A stretch of DNA of 50,558 bases from Deltaproteobacteria bacterium. Lineage in GTDB: Bacteria > Myxococcota > JADLHZ01. The DNA lies in NCBI GenBank assembly GCA_020848545.1, contig JADLHZ010000152.1, positions 1 to 50,558 on the forward strand, in the 5' to 3' direction. The notes beneath the pieces are model-generated. The model did not search any database. It was not told the DNA's origin and saw nothing but the letters and a program-made list of their open reading frames with translations. The position numbers and the translations under genes were made by a program. Below are positions 32,590-41,328 of the stretch, in pieces (the stretch's first letter is position 1; each line of letters starts with the position of its first letter).

Positions 32590-34317
32590 ATGGGAGTGAT
32601 GCTGGCCATGGCAGCAGGGGACTCGGCGCCTTCTCGCGCGCCACTAGAAACGATCACCGCCTCTGACTGGCACCGATTGTGGATCGATCTCGAGAAGCTC
32701 TTCGAGCTCGGAGTCCACACAACGAGCTCGCTGGGAATTGGCGGGTCATGGGTGAAGGGCAACTTCTTTCAGATTCTCGCCCGCGTCTCCGCCAACCGAG
32801 GTTCACTCGGTCAGACCGCGATTGAAGGTACGCGCACGTTTCTGCGCTCGTCGAAAAGTGGGGTAACGGCGGCGGCGATGGAATCGCTCGTCTGCGATTG
32901 CGATACCATGTGCTACCGACAGTATGCGCATGCAGAGACTGCGATCGCGCTACTGCGCGGTCTTCTGTTTGCTGCGACGCAAGATCTCGCTCTCCGAACA
33001 GACATCGCGAACGCTGTGCAGTCGGCCGTCGGAGTAGGGCGTGAACCAGCAGGTCCTCCGCTGCACCCGAGCGCGAACGAAATGTTGCGCGACGCGACCA
33101 TCGACGAAAACGAACGAATTCGGCGAGCGCTCGACGGAGTATCGTCGCCAAGGCACATCCGGGCCCTGTTTCCGCCCGCAGCCGGTCGGCAATATGGCAG
33201 CGAGGAGGCAAGAGACACGCTCGTGCGAGTGCGGGCCGCGTTCAATGACGATCGTGTTCTCGCGTCTCGACTCGAAGCTCTCGGGCTACGCGCAAAAGGT
33301 AGCGTGCGCTGGCTCCTGAGCGAATGGCTGCGTCTTCTCGTCGAGCCCGCGCAACCTGGTCGCGTCAGGGTTCGTCAGGTCACCTCGAAAGAAATGGCTG
33401 AAGTTCTGTGCTCCACCGGCGTCGACCGTGTGCCGGGCGACATGGCGACCACTGCTTTCAAGCGTGCTGCCCGCGTGCATCAGGCGCGCTGGCGGCAGGC
33501 ACGCGGATTTCCCGTCGGAACGCTCGAGGTGCCGCATCATCCTCCGCGTCCGTTCGGATGCCGGTTGCCGCTCGCATTCGCGAAAGCCACTGGCGCCAAC
33601 TTCGTCGATGCACGGTCCGCCGACGCCGCGCGAGCTCGTGTCTCGGCGCCGCAGCACCACCAGATGCTCGACGAGGAGCGCCTGTTCTCTGACCTGCTGT
33701 CATCAATGCCGATGTGCTTCAACTTGTTCGGAACAATTGCCGAGCCGGAACTCGCGACGCGCGCGCTGAAGTCTTGGTTCCCCGACGTGCCCGGTCGAGT
33801 CGAGCGGGTCATCTTCGAGTGGTCGCCGGCGCGCAATGATCAATCGTACCTCGGCAACCGCACAGCCTTCGACGTGGCGTTCATTCTCGATCTCGGCGGC
33901 AACCAGCGCGGTGTGCTTGCGATCGAAACGAAGTACCACGAGCATCCGATCCGGGTGGGGATCAAACCGCGCAGCGTGCCGCGGTATCTCGAGGTGTCGC
34001 GTAGAAGCGGGTTGTTTGATGGCGTCGACCTTGATTCCCTGGTGCACGACGTTGCTTCGCAGCTTTGGCTAGATCACCTTTTGGCGTTGTCGATGCTCCA
34101 GCACCCGTCGAGACAATGGACCTGGGTTCGTTTCGTCGTGGTCTATGCGGACGGCAATCCCTCTTGGGAGCGACTGATCGCCCGCTATCGCTCGATGCTG
34201 TCCGACGCGAGCACGTTCGCCTCATGCACAATCGATGACCTGATCGACGCGCCGGTGCTCGAGCCTGCGGTTCGCGCGGCGCTGATCGAACGGTATCGCT
34301 GTTGGGAGCGCAGGTAA
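32590..34317 (+). CDS. PGN_0703-like PD-(D/E)XK nuclease
   Basis: A 575-residue putative restriction-type endonuclease. The C-terminal segment with SMPMCFNLFGTIAEP, then TAFDVAFIL and LAIETKYHEH (Asp428, Glu446-x-Lys448), matches the plan of PGN_0703-like PD-(D/E)XK enzymes. The first 380 residues are unknown and contain a small Cys cluster (CDCDTMC). The start is uncertain: ATG 32590 is used; GTG 32569 or TTG 32521 are possible. It ends the plus-strand cassette that begins with the SNase gene, and may be its effector. Confidence 0.65.
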   Translation: MGVMLAMAAGDSAPSRAPLETITASDWHRLWIDLEKLFELGVHTTSSLGIGGSWVKGNFFQILARVSANRGSLGQTAIEGTRTFLRSSKSGVTAAAMESLVCDCDTMCYRQYAHAETAIALLRGLLFAATQDLALRTDIANAVQSAVGVGREPAGPPLHPSANEMLRDATIDENERIRRALDGVSSPRHIRALFPPAAGRQYGSEEARDTLVRVRAAFNDDRVLASRLEALGLRAKGSVRWLLSEWLRLLVEPAQPGRVRVRQVTSKEMAEVLCSTGVDRVPGDMATTAFKRAARVHQARWRQARGFPVGTLEVPHHPPRPFGCRLPLAFAKATGANFVDARSADAARARVSAPQHHQMLDEERLFSDLLSSMPMCFNLFGTIAEPELATRALKSWFPDVPGRVERVIFEWSPARNDQSYLGNRTAFDVAFILDLGGNQRGVLAIETKYHEHPIRVGIKPRSVPRYLEVSRRSGLFDGVDLDSLVHDVASQLWLDHLLALSMLQHPSRQWTWVRFVVVYADGNPSWERLIARYRSMLSDASTFASCTIDDLIDAPVLEPAVRAALIERYRCWERR

Positions 34318-34388
34318 CGCCGAGCCTGGCATGCTGACGCAACGAAGGGGAACACGATCGCCGTGGGCGATCGCCGCCGCGCGCGAGC

Positions 34389-35054
34389 TCAGGGGCGTGG
34401 GATCCGCTTCCCGAACCGCGGCGTTTCGACTCGAAGTGTCTGGCGAAAGAAGTCGAGGTTCGCTGCGACCTCGCGCGCCTCGTCTTCGAAATCATCGATC
34501 GAGCTCCACATGGTCAGCTCCCAACCTTCGACACCCAGACAAGCGACCATTGTGTCGACGGTCGCTTGGAGCGGCACGAACTCGGAACGCGCGCACCCAT
34601 CGCCGTCCGTGAACAGGATCCCCGCATCCTGGCCGAGGGCGGCGTCACCGTTGGTGACAGACAAGAGCGACCAGTTGAGCTGGTCTTCGATTGGCGCGGG
34701 GCCCACGTCGAAGATCACGTCCTTCAGCGGCACGATCGCGATGTTGCAACTGATCGCGCCGTTCGCGTTCGCCACCGAGAAACGAAGGTCGATCCCGTCG
34801 ACGACCCTCACCAATGCTTCCACCTCGGGCGGGAGCTCGAGCGCCTCGTCGCCGTCGTCCGCGCGACGCGCATTGGCTCGCTTCAGCAGAGCTCTCGCTT
34901 TGGCCGAGGAGAGGCCGTCGCCCAACTCGAACGATTCGATCGTCACGGCAGGGTTTGCTGCAGGCGTGTCGTGGAGCGCGGTCAGGCGAACGACCAACTG
35001 CTCGGGCCACGACTGCTTCTTGGAATCGGCCCGTTGCTGGCTCTTCTTTGGCAT
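34389..35054 (-). CDS. hypothetical protein, possibly SUKH-like
   Basis: A 221-residue acidic protein. The middle (LPPEVEALVRVVDGIDLRFS... IVPLKDVIFD, about 75-115) resembles the start of SMI1/KNR4 (SUKH) domains, which include many immunity proteins, but the match is weak. The ATG follows GGAGAGG. It lies 27 nt downstream of the sigma-like gene and is probably co-transcribed with it. No toxin gene is next to it. Confidence 0.55.
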   Translation of the reverse strand: MPKKSQQRADSKKQSWPEQLVVRLTALHDTPAANPAVTIESFELGDGLSSAKARALLKRANARRADDGDEALELPPEVEALVRVVDGIDLRFSVANANGAISCNIAIVPLKDVIFDVGPAPIEDQLNWSLLSVTNGDAALGQDAGILFTDGDGCARSEFVPLQATVDTMVACLGVEGWELTMWSSIDDFEDEAREVAANLDFFRQTLRVETPRFGKRIPRP

Positions 35055-35081
35055 CGTTCCTCTCCGTGCTCATCACCACTA

Positions 35082-35909
35082 CTAAGCAGCCAACAACTCG
35101 AGCGCGTCGACGACGTTCTGCGGCGACGCTCCGAGCTCGCATCCCAGTTCGCGGACTATCGCCGTGGCGCGCTCCACACGGGAAAACGCCGTCGCGACCG
35201 AGATGTCCTCGCTCGCGGCGATCTCTTGATACCCGCGCCCGCGGTAACGAGCCACAAACGCACGCGAAAGCTCCTCGCCGCAGCTGCGCTCGATACCTCG
35301 ACGCAACGTCTCGCCCATGCGAGGGCGAATGAACTCTTCGTGCGAATCCTCACAATGATGCGTCGCCGTCTCGGCTTGTTCGCGTTGAAAGTACTCGCTC
35401 CACAGGCACGACAGGACGCGCTTCTCGTCGAAGCCGACGCCGTTTTTCGCTACTGCCCAGCGCACCGCGAGTCTCACCAACTCGCCGCACAGACGATCGC
35501 CGCTCGTGAGCGTCGTCGGTTTGTCCGCAACTGGAACGGACACGTCGCCTGCAAAAGCCGCCCGAACTTGATCGGCCAGCGCTCGTCTCTGATTCCACGT
35601 CGACGACTTCGCGTATGCCGCCTGCCGCAAGCGGGTGCGCAGGGCCGAGCGAAGCTCGCGACCGCCGAGGCTCGCCAGATCCTCCGCCACGCGCTGATTC
35701 AATCGCCGAGCGCGTTCGCAGATCTGAGCGAACAGCTCTTGAAGGAGATCTTCGGCTGCCACGACGTTCGCATCCGCGCGAACCGCCAGTCGCGCATGAC
35801 GCGCCAGCGCCAGGAGCTCCGACGGCAGACGGCGAATGACCTGCCCGCGAGCCAAGGTGGCGAAGAAATCATGAAGAGAATCACTGGTGTTCCTCGGTTC
35901 GTTTGCCAT
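35082..35909 (-). CDS. sigma-70-like factor (ECF type)
   Basis: A 275-residue protein resembling a region 2/region 4 sigma factor. The N-terminal part (about 45-85: ANVVAAEDLLQELFAQICERARRL) fits sigma region 2, and a C-terminal helix-turn-helix (about 225-255: GRGYQEIAASEDISVATAFSRVERA) fits region 4. A long linker with two Cys lies between them. Such unusual sigma-like proteins often control nearby genes; the Sel1 gene is divergent and may be a target. An anti-sigma factor is not seen. It could also be a non-sigma regulator with the same HTH fold. Confidence 0.6.
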   Translation of the reverse strand: MANEPRNTSDSLHDFFATLARGQVIRRLPSELLALARHARLAVRADANVVAAEDLLQELFAQICERARRLNQRVAEDLASLGGRELRSALRTRLRQAAYAKSSTWNQRRALADQVRAAFAGDVSVPVADKPTTLTSGDRLCGELVRLAVRWAVAKNGVGFDEKRVLSCLWSEYFQREQAETATHHCEDSHEEFIRPRMGETLRRGIERSCGEELSRAFVARYRGRGYQEIAASEDISVATAFSRVERATAIVRELGCELGASPQNVVDALELLAA

Positions 35910-36067
35910 GGTGGCCGCATCCTTTCGACGGAACCACCGTGCCCCGAGGGGTCGGTTGGTGGAGCATCACAGGCCGTCTCGCCTCCGCTCGCTCTTGATG
36001 AGTTATGTGAAGCATTTGTGACACGGCGCTTCGCCGGTCGTCAAAGCCTTTCTTCACTCCTATAGAT

Positions 36068-36165
36068 GACGCCTGCCGACCGCTTTTTCGGTCTGCCTCG
36101 GCGAAAAAACCGGCGGCGTCTGCCATCCACCCAGACGCGACCAGGAATGACGCTCTCTTGCGTCA
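36068..36165. promoter_or_regulatory. structured leader upstream of the Sel1 gene
   Basis: Two inverted-repeat structures lie in the 283-nt divergent gap. The first is a nested hairpin between 36068 and 36120: outer arms GACGCC and GGCGTC extended by partly matching bases, inner stem GACCG/CGGTC at 36078-36093. The second is a perfect TGACGC/GCGTCA repeat at 36148-36165. The latter stands 28 nt before the Sel1 start and could be an operator or a translational control element. Confidence 0.45.
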
Positions 36166-36192
36166 CTCTGCAATCAACCAAAGGAGACGCCA

Positions 36193-37179
36193 GTGAGCGT
36201 GGACTTCGACGAGCTGAAACGCCGCGCCGAGCGCAACGATTCGCAAGCCTGCTACGACCTCGGCTGCGCCCTGCACGATGGCGACGACGTGCTGAAACGC
36301 AACCGGCGTGCGGCCATCGCCTGGCTCGAGCACTCGGCCGAGCTCGGCCACGGCGCAGCTTGCCGCCGCCTCGCCTGGATCGCTTGCGAAGAGCACAGCG
36401 ATTGGAACGGCAGCGTCAGCTGGAACGAAAAAGGAGCGGTACACAAAGACGTCGGCTGCATGGTGAATCTCGGAAACCTCTACGCTCGCCGCGGACCGGT
36501 ACATTTGCGTACGGCCATCGACTGGTACGAGCGGGCGCTCTCTCATGGCGCGGACGTGGACATCGCGCTCGGCGGGCTTCTCTTGTCACGCGAGTGCACG
36601 CACGCCGAGAATCTGCGCGGCGCGGAGCTGATCACGCGAGGTTCGGCTGGCCACTACATGGATGCCCGCTGCGCGCTCCGCCACCTCGAGTCGTCGCGCA
36701 TCCGCTGCGTCGTGCACGAGCACTTGATCGACGAAGGCGCCTTTCCGTTCTTCCCGTCACGCGGTCGATATTTTCCGGCAACGCCGCGTGAAGAGCTGAC
36801 CACGTTAGCGGAAAGCGGCGACGCCCGTGCGCTGAGCGATCTCGGTCTCAGTCAGTACTGGGGCCCATTTCCCGACGAAGACGGTGCGGCGGGTTACCTC
36901 CACGCGGAGCGGCTCGAGGAAGCGATGCATTTGTTGGTCGCCGCGGCCGAGCAGCACGAACCGCAGGCCGCGTTTGCTCTCGGCTGCATCAAGTGCTCGA
37001 CACCCGGGTACCTGAGCCTGCGCGAAGCAGTGCAGCACTTCGAGGTGGCGGCCACGGGCCAAGTCAAAGATGCGCATGACGCGCTTTGCTGGCTGAACGC
37101 CAACGCCGCGATACGCATCGACGTCCTCGACGACGGACGCGTGAGCGAGCGCGCTTCCGTCGCGCTCTGCGAAGCGTAG
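36193..37179 (+). CDS. Sel1-repeat protein
   Basis: A 328-residue protein built of Sel1-like (TPR-related) repeats, which serve in protein-protein binding. Repeat units are seen as ACYDLGCALHDGD, GAACRRLAWIA, CMVNLGNLYARRG, ALSDLGLSQYW, and AAFALGCIKCS, each followed by an A-x-x-W/Y-x-x-x-A type helix. There is no signal peptide, so it is cytoplasmic. Translation starts at GTG with AAAGGAG 6-7 nt upstream. It is followed 88 nt later by metK on the same strand. Its partner is unknown; the divergent sigma-like gene is a candidate in the neighbourhood. Confidence 0.8.
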   Translation: MSVDFDELKRRAERNDSQACYDLGCALHDGDDVLKRNRRAAIAWLEHSAELGHGAACRRLAWIACEEHSDWNGSVSWNEKGAVHKDVGCMVNLGNLYARRGPVHLRTAIDWYERALSHGADVDIALGGLLLSRECTHAENLRGAELITRGSAGHYMDARCALRHLESSRIRCVVHEHLIDEGAFPFFPSRGRYFPATPREELTTLAESGDARALSDLGLSQYWGPFPDEDGAAGYLHAERLEEAMHLLVAAAEQHEPQAAFALGCIKCSTPGYLSLREAVQHFEVAATGQVKDAHDALCWLNANAAIRIDVLDDGRVSERASVALCEA

Positions 37180-37267
37180 TGCCGCCGCGCAGCGCACCGA
37201 AAATTCGCACCGTGGTCGCCATCTACTCCTTTGCGACAACAACCAACGCACCAAGGAGATCCGAACA

Positions 37268-38413
37268 ATGAGCCGTCTGTTTTCCAGCGAATCAGTTTCC
37301 GAAGGGCACCCAGACAAAGTGGCAGATCGAATCTCCGACGAAATCGTCGACGCGCTGCTGCGTAAGAACAAGGACGCGCGAGCGGCGATCGAAACGCTCG
37401 TCACCACGGACTATTGTCTCATCGCGGGGGAAGCGTCCGGCGCGAACGTGGACTTCGCCGCTGTCGCACGGAATGCGATCAAGTCGATCGGCTATGCGTC
37501 GCCGGGCTTTGATGCCGAGACGGTGAAAATCGACGTTCGCGTGCACGAGCAATCACCGGAGATCGCGGCCGCGGTGGCGAAGGGCTCAGAGCTCGGCGCC
37601 GGCGACCAGGGCCTCGTGTTCGGCTTCGCGTGCAAAGAAACGGAGGCGCTCGCACCGGCGGCCCTTCACTATTCCCACCGCTTGCTCGAACGTCTTGGCA
37701 GCTTGCGTCACTCGGGGCGAAGCGATCTCGGTCCGGACGCCAAGGCGCAGCTCACCCTCGAATACGACGGTCACACGCCCCGGCGCGCACATACCATCGT
37801 CGTCTCCTCGCAGCATTCCCGTTCCCTTTCGCAGGAGGACTTGAAGGCGCTGGTGCTCGACGAGGCCCGACACGTACTACCGGGCGGCTGGATCGATCAG
37901 GCTACGCGCGTGCTCGTCAATCCGTCCGGCGCGTTCACCATCGGCGGTCCGGCAGCAGACACGGGGCTCACCGGGCGCAAGATCATCGTCGACACGTACG
38001 GAGGCGCAGCTCCGCACGGAGGCGGCGCGTTCTCCGGTAAAGACGCGACAAAGGTAGATCGCTCTGCCGCATACGCCGCACGTTGGCTCGCGAAAAACAT
38101 CGTGGCCGCGGACCTGGCCGAGCGCTGCGTCATTCAAGTGGCGTACGCTATCGGCATCGCCGAGCCGGTATCGATCGCCATCGATTGCGCCGGCACCGCG
38201 CGCGTTTCGGAGCACAAGATCGAACGCGCAGCCCGCGAGTGCGTGTCGCTCACGCCGCGGAGCATTCGCGATCGCCTCCGGCTCGATCGCCCGATCTATG
38301 CTCGGACCGCCGCCTACGGACACTTCGGACGCGAGCCGGACTCAGACGACGGCTTTTCTTGGGAGCGCACGGACCTCGCCGCCGAGCTCACTCGCGCCGT
38401 GAAAGGAGCGTAA
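37268..38413 (+). CDS. metK: S-adenosylmethionine synthetase
   Basis: Complete methionine adenosyltransferase, 381 residues, which makes AdoMet from methionine and ATP. Family signatures are present: SEGHPDK near the N terminus, GAGDQGLVFGFA (about 115-126), DAKAQLTLEYDG, GGPAADTGLTGRKIIVDTYGG, and GGGAFSGKDATKVDRSAAY. AAGGAG stands upstream of the ATG. A metK gene on an accessory element is unusual because chromosomes always have one. It may supply AdoMet to the DUF1156 methylase or restore AdoMet after attack by phage AdoMet-degrading enzymes; both are inference. Confidence 0.95.
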   Translation: MSRLFSSESVSEGHPDKVADRISDEIVDALLRKNKDARAAIETLVTTDYCLIAGEASGANVDFAAVARNAIKSIGYASPGFDAETVKIDVRVHEQSPEIAAAVAKGSELGAGDQGLVFGFACKETEALAPAALHYSHRLLERLGSLRHSGRSDLGPDAKAQLTLEYDGHTPRRAHTIVVSSQHSRSLSQEDLKALVLDEARHVLPGGWIDQATRVLVNPSGAFTIGGPAADTGLTGRKIIVDTYGGAAPHGGGAFSGKDATKVDRSAAYAARWLAKNIVAADLAERCVIQVAYAIGIAEPVSIAIDCAGTARVSEHKIERAARECVSLTPRSIRDRLRLDRPIYARTAAYGHFGREPDSDDGFSWERTDLAAELTRAVKGA

Positions 38414-38415
38414 CC

Positions 38416-38784
38416 ATGACGCCGCCGCCGCTTGTCGTCGAAGACCCATACCCCTACGTCGTCGTTCGCCTCATGTCCGCTGCGTACGCGAGAAGATCGG
38501 TTCGCTTCATTGGGTCCGTCGAGCCGGTGATCGAAAGCTCGCGGAACGGGATCGTTCTCCAGGACGACGCCGCAGCAGAAACGAGCACCGTGGGTCCGAC
38601 GGCGCGGCAAAAGCTCATCGACCGCGTGCTTGCGGACGCAAAGGAGACCGGCTTTCGCATGTGCTGTGTCTTCGGGCCGAATGACTCGGCTTATTGCGAG
38701 CCAGACGGCAGCGTTGGTCTGACCGCCGAGGCACCGTCCGGCGGGGCTCGGCTCGACAACCTCACGATCGTTCGCTCAGGCTAG
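38416..38784 (+). CDS. hypothetical protein after metK
   Basis: An unknown 122-residue protein that begins 2 nt after the metK stop, with GAAAGGAG overlapping the metK end as its ribosome binding site. That spacing shows an operon with metK. The product is beta-rich near the N terminus (YPYVVVRLMSA, VRFIGSVEPVIES) and has no recognised motif. It overlaps the convergent gene on the other strand by 9 nt. Confidence 0.65.
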   Translation: MTPPPLVVEDPYPYVVVRLMSAAYARRSVRFIGSVEPVIESSRNGIVLQDDAAAETSTVGPTARQKLIDRVLADAKETGFRMCCVFGPNDSAYCEPDGSVGLTAEAPSGGARLDNLTIVRSG

Positions 38785-39600
38785 CCACTGCGCGAGCTCG
38801 GCCAATGCTTCCTTGAGCGATTTGTCGTCAAGGCTCATTGGCGCTCCCTCCCGCGGAGTCCACGTCCCTCGCGCTGCGCCCATGTTCCCCCACAGCTCGA
38901 GTCGGCCGAGCGACGGCGAATGCCTCGCGACGATGCGCTCGGCGCTGACGAGCACGGACACAACGCTGTCCGCGGCCTCCTCGGCGTCCATGTACACTCC
39001 GCCGAAAGGAAGACGCAGCCGGACGTCGAGCGCGTCGCGAACGATCGTCTCGTAAAAGGCGTAGCTGTTCGTGCCGTAGCCCCAATACCCGAGGACGCGA
39101 TACGGCCGATCGACCTTGGCGTTGAGGACGTGCGGCAACGTCCGCGGACCCTCCCGCGCCTCGGAGATGTCCGCCGGCGTCAGAAAGTCGGAGCCGAAGA
39201 AGTGATCGACGATGTGCTTGGTCTCGCTCGCCGGCAGATCGAGGGGAAACGGGCGGCCGATGAGATCGCTGAACCACGGCAGGAGCTCGAGCGCAGCCGC
39301 CGTCGCCTTCGGCTCGGAGGAGGCGATGTAGATCGATCCACCGCGCACAACAGCGAACACATCTGTCTGGCCGCCGACTTCGATGGCGATGACCAATTCA
39401 CCACGGCCCGGCCACGCCTCCAATTTCTCGAGAGCGGTGTCGTCCTTGATCAGCGCGGCCAACTCGGTGCGGGTGTTCTTCGCCGACGAGAAGGTGAGCA
39501 CGGAGCCGTCGTCGCGCGCGGTGAAGCTGCGGAGCTCGAGCGATGGTCGGGTTCGGGCTGCCACGGCGCGGACGTCTGCGAGCCATTGATCAATAGTCAT
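38776..39600 (-). CDS. hypothetical protein, 274 aa
   Basis: An unknown protein with mixed alpha/beta pattern, including ELVIAIEVGGQTDVFAVVRGGSIYIAS (about 70-96) and a YWGYGTNSYAFYETI segment (about 170-184). It may be a plasmid-type protein of the SMI1 or nuclease kind but no motif is decisive. Its ATG overlaps the stop of the DUF3293 gene (ATGA), so the two are coupled. Confidence 0.65.
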   Translation of the reverse strand: MTIDQWLADVRAVAARTRPSLELRSFTARDDGSVLTFSSAKNTRTELAALIKDDTALEKLEAWPGRGELVIAIEVGGQTDVFAVVRGGSIYIASSEPKATAAALELLPWFSDLIGRPFPLDLPASETKHIVDHFFGSDFLTPADISEAREGPRTLPHVLNAKVDRPYRVLGYWGYGTNSYAFYETIVRDALDVRLRLPFGGVYMDAEEAADSVVSVLVSAERIVARHSPSLGRLELWGNMGAARGTWTPREGAPMSLDDKSLKEALAELAQWLA

Positions 39601-40025
39601 TTGCTGCCCGTGCCTCGAAGGTCCAGCTCGACGAGCTCCGCCGGCTTGCCGCGTTCGCCGACGACGATGGCGTTCTGTTCAAAGAGGCGACCGATGAGGA
39701 GCGCACGTTCGCGCGAGACTCCGGCGGCGAAGCAGTGACGCTCGAACCATTTGCCGTTCTCAGACACGCCCCACCCCGGCAGCACGCGATGGCCGAGAGA
39801 CAGGAGCAGTTGTTCGAGCGCAGCTTGGCGTGCGTCGTTCTCGCGCTTCGAGAGCTTCTTCGAGCGGGGGTTCCACGCAGTGACATGGAGCCACGTGCGT
39901 TCGCGCTTGCCGAGAAGCGGTTCGATCTCCAAGGCCGTGACTCCGATGCGGATGGTCAGCGTCCGGCTGTGGTGGCAGACGCGGTAGGAAGTTCGTTCGT
40001 ACGCTTCGCGAAGACTCTTGTTCAT
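39597..40025 (-). CDS. DUF3293 family protein
   Basis: A 142-residue protein with the DUF3293 pattern: AYERTSYRV at the start, LTIRIGV, HVTAWNPRSKKLSKREND (about 46-63), and RERALLIGRLFEQNAIVV near the C terminus. The function of DUF3293 is not known. It starts 5 nt after the end of the DUF429-like gene and overlaps the following gene by 4 nt, so the three form a minus-strand operon. Confidence 0.75.
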   Translation of the reverse strand: MNKSLREAYERTSYRVCHHSRTLTIRIGVTALEIEPLLGKRERTWLHVTAWNPRSKKLSKRENDARQAALEQLLLSLGHRVLPGWGVSENGKWFERHCFAAGVSRERALLIGRLFEQNAIVVGERGKPAELVELDLRGTGSK

Positions 40026-40030
40026 CGCAG

Positions 40031-41224
40031 CTATTTCAACCTTACACGCAAGACGATCGGATGCTCATGCGAAAGCGGCGCCTGCCCGAATGCCTTCCCC
40101 AGTTCGGAGGTGGTCGGCATCGACTTCCACTGGCCAGACCTGTCGTTCTGGTCGGCGTGACTCAGTAGTATCTCGCTGCCGTCGCTGGCTGACAACTCGA
40201 CGGGCTCGGGCTCACCTCGAAGCCATCCGTTATGTGCGGCGTAGATTCCGCCACTATCGCAGATGTACAGATCCAAGAAATCCCCTCGATCTATCGATGG
40301 ATCGCCCTCTGCGTCGTCCGGCTTGCCGACGAAAGTGATGGGCACTGAGTCGGCACGCGTCACCAAAGGTTCGCGGTAGTGGCTGTCATCACCGCACACC
40401 GGCTGCCCAAAGATCACCCCAACGGCTTGCACCGCCTTGAACCATGACTGCGCGACCATGGATGAAACGACGTAGCCGCCGTGCTCATCGCCGAGCACCA
40501 TCGCACGCGTCTTGTTCTTCGCCTGCATCGCAAGCTGCTGGGCGACGGCCAGGCAATAGAGGCCGGCAACGAGCTCATGGTCGGTCTCTTCCTTCACCTC
40601 CTTAGATCCGAGAACATCAGCGACGAAGGCATTGCCGCCGATCGCCCAGTACCAATCCGATTTTGCTCGCACTGCTCGGTATGAATCGCCGCGCTGGGGA
40701 ATACGCAACGCTCTCTTGCGTGATGGCAGCTTCGCCGGGTCTTGTTTCGCGACAAGCAGACAAAGACCGACGGTAGGATTCGTCTCCGCGATGATCGTCC
40801 CATCGGGAAGGTGTCCGCCGATCCAAACGCGATCACGAGCTGCGCTGCCGCCCAGCGCGTCAACCACGCGATAGGTCGCGTCTACGTACTCCGCCGTCGA
40901 GGGATGAGAAATACGTACGGGCTGCGCTCGCAAGTTGAAGTCGTCGCAGCCGCACGCGGAGTCTATGTGTCGATCGGCACGAGGTGGCCCGCCCCGACCT
41001 AAAGGTCCGTCGAGAACGATGACCGCTTTCGCAACTTCTTCCGGGTATCGTTTCGTCCATTCTTCGAGCGCGCCGCACAGCTCGTCCAAGGTCGCGCGCT
41101 GAGCGTTGATGCCGTTTCCGTAGGCACGTTCTCGCCTCATGCGAATGTTCGCGCCGCTTGCGGCGATGGCACATGACCGACGCTTCTTGCTCCACCCCAC
41201 GTCAATACCGACAACGGGTCTCAT
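40031..41224 (-). CDS. DUF429-like RNase H-fold protein
   Basis: A 397-residue protein with an RNase H-like start: VVGIDVGWSKKRRSCAIA (4-21) with an Asp in the first strand and VIVLDGPLGRGG (about 68-79) with a second Asp, as in DUF429 predicted nucleases. Later segments include SDWYWAIGGNAFVADVLG and KNKTRAMVLGDEHGGYV. Some members are guessed to be nucleases, but this is not proven. It is the first gene of a three-gene unit; a 104-nt gap before it could hold a promoter. Confidence 0.65.
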   Translation of the reverse strand: MRPVVGIDVGWSKKRRSCAIAASGANIRMRRERAYGNGINAQRATLDELCGALEEWTKRYPEEVAKAVIVLDGPLGRGGPPRADRHIDSACGCDDFNLRAQPVRISHPSTAEYVDATYRVVDALGGSAARDRVWIGGHLPDGTIIAETNPTVGLCLLVAKQDPAKLPSRKRALRIPQRGDSYRAVRAKSDWYWAIGGNAFVADVLGSKEVKEETDHELVAGLYCLAVAQQLAMQAKNKTRAMVLGDEHGGYVVSSMVAQSWFKAVQAVGVIFGQPVCGDDSHYREPLVTRADSVPITFVGKPDDAEGDPSIDRGDFLDLYICDSGGIYAAHNGWLRGEPEPVELSASDGSEILLSHADQNDRSGQWKSMPTTSELGKAFGQAPLSHEHPIVLRVRLK

Positions 41225-41328
41225 TGGCCTGCCCCCATCCTCTCCACGATCATTTCGACGTGGAGGTTTGCATCACAGTCGCCATCGGCGCCCTGAATTC
41301 TCGAGAAGGGATGTCAAACAGCAGCCGC

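Noticed and set aside
34566-36065. 499-codon plus-strand open frame
   Set aside because: It is antisense to two plausible minus-strand genes (sigma-like and the gene after it) and shows the low-complexity composition typical of high-GC shadow frames.
36066-36791. 241-codon plus-strand frame overlapping the Sel1 gene start
   Set aside because: It is Arg-rich and out of frame with the Sel1 repeats, which have a clear ribosome binding site at 36179-36186.
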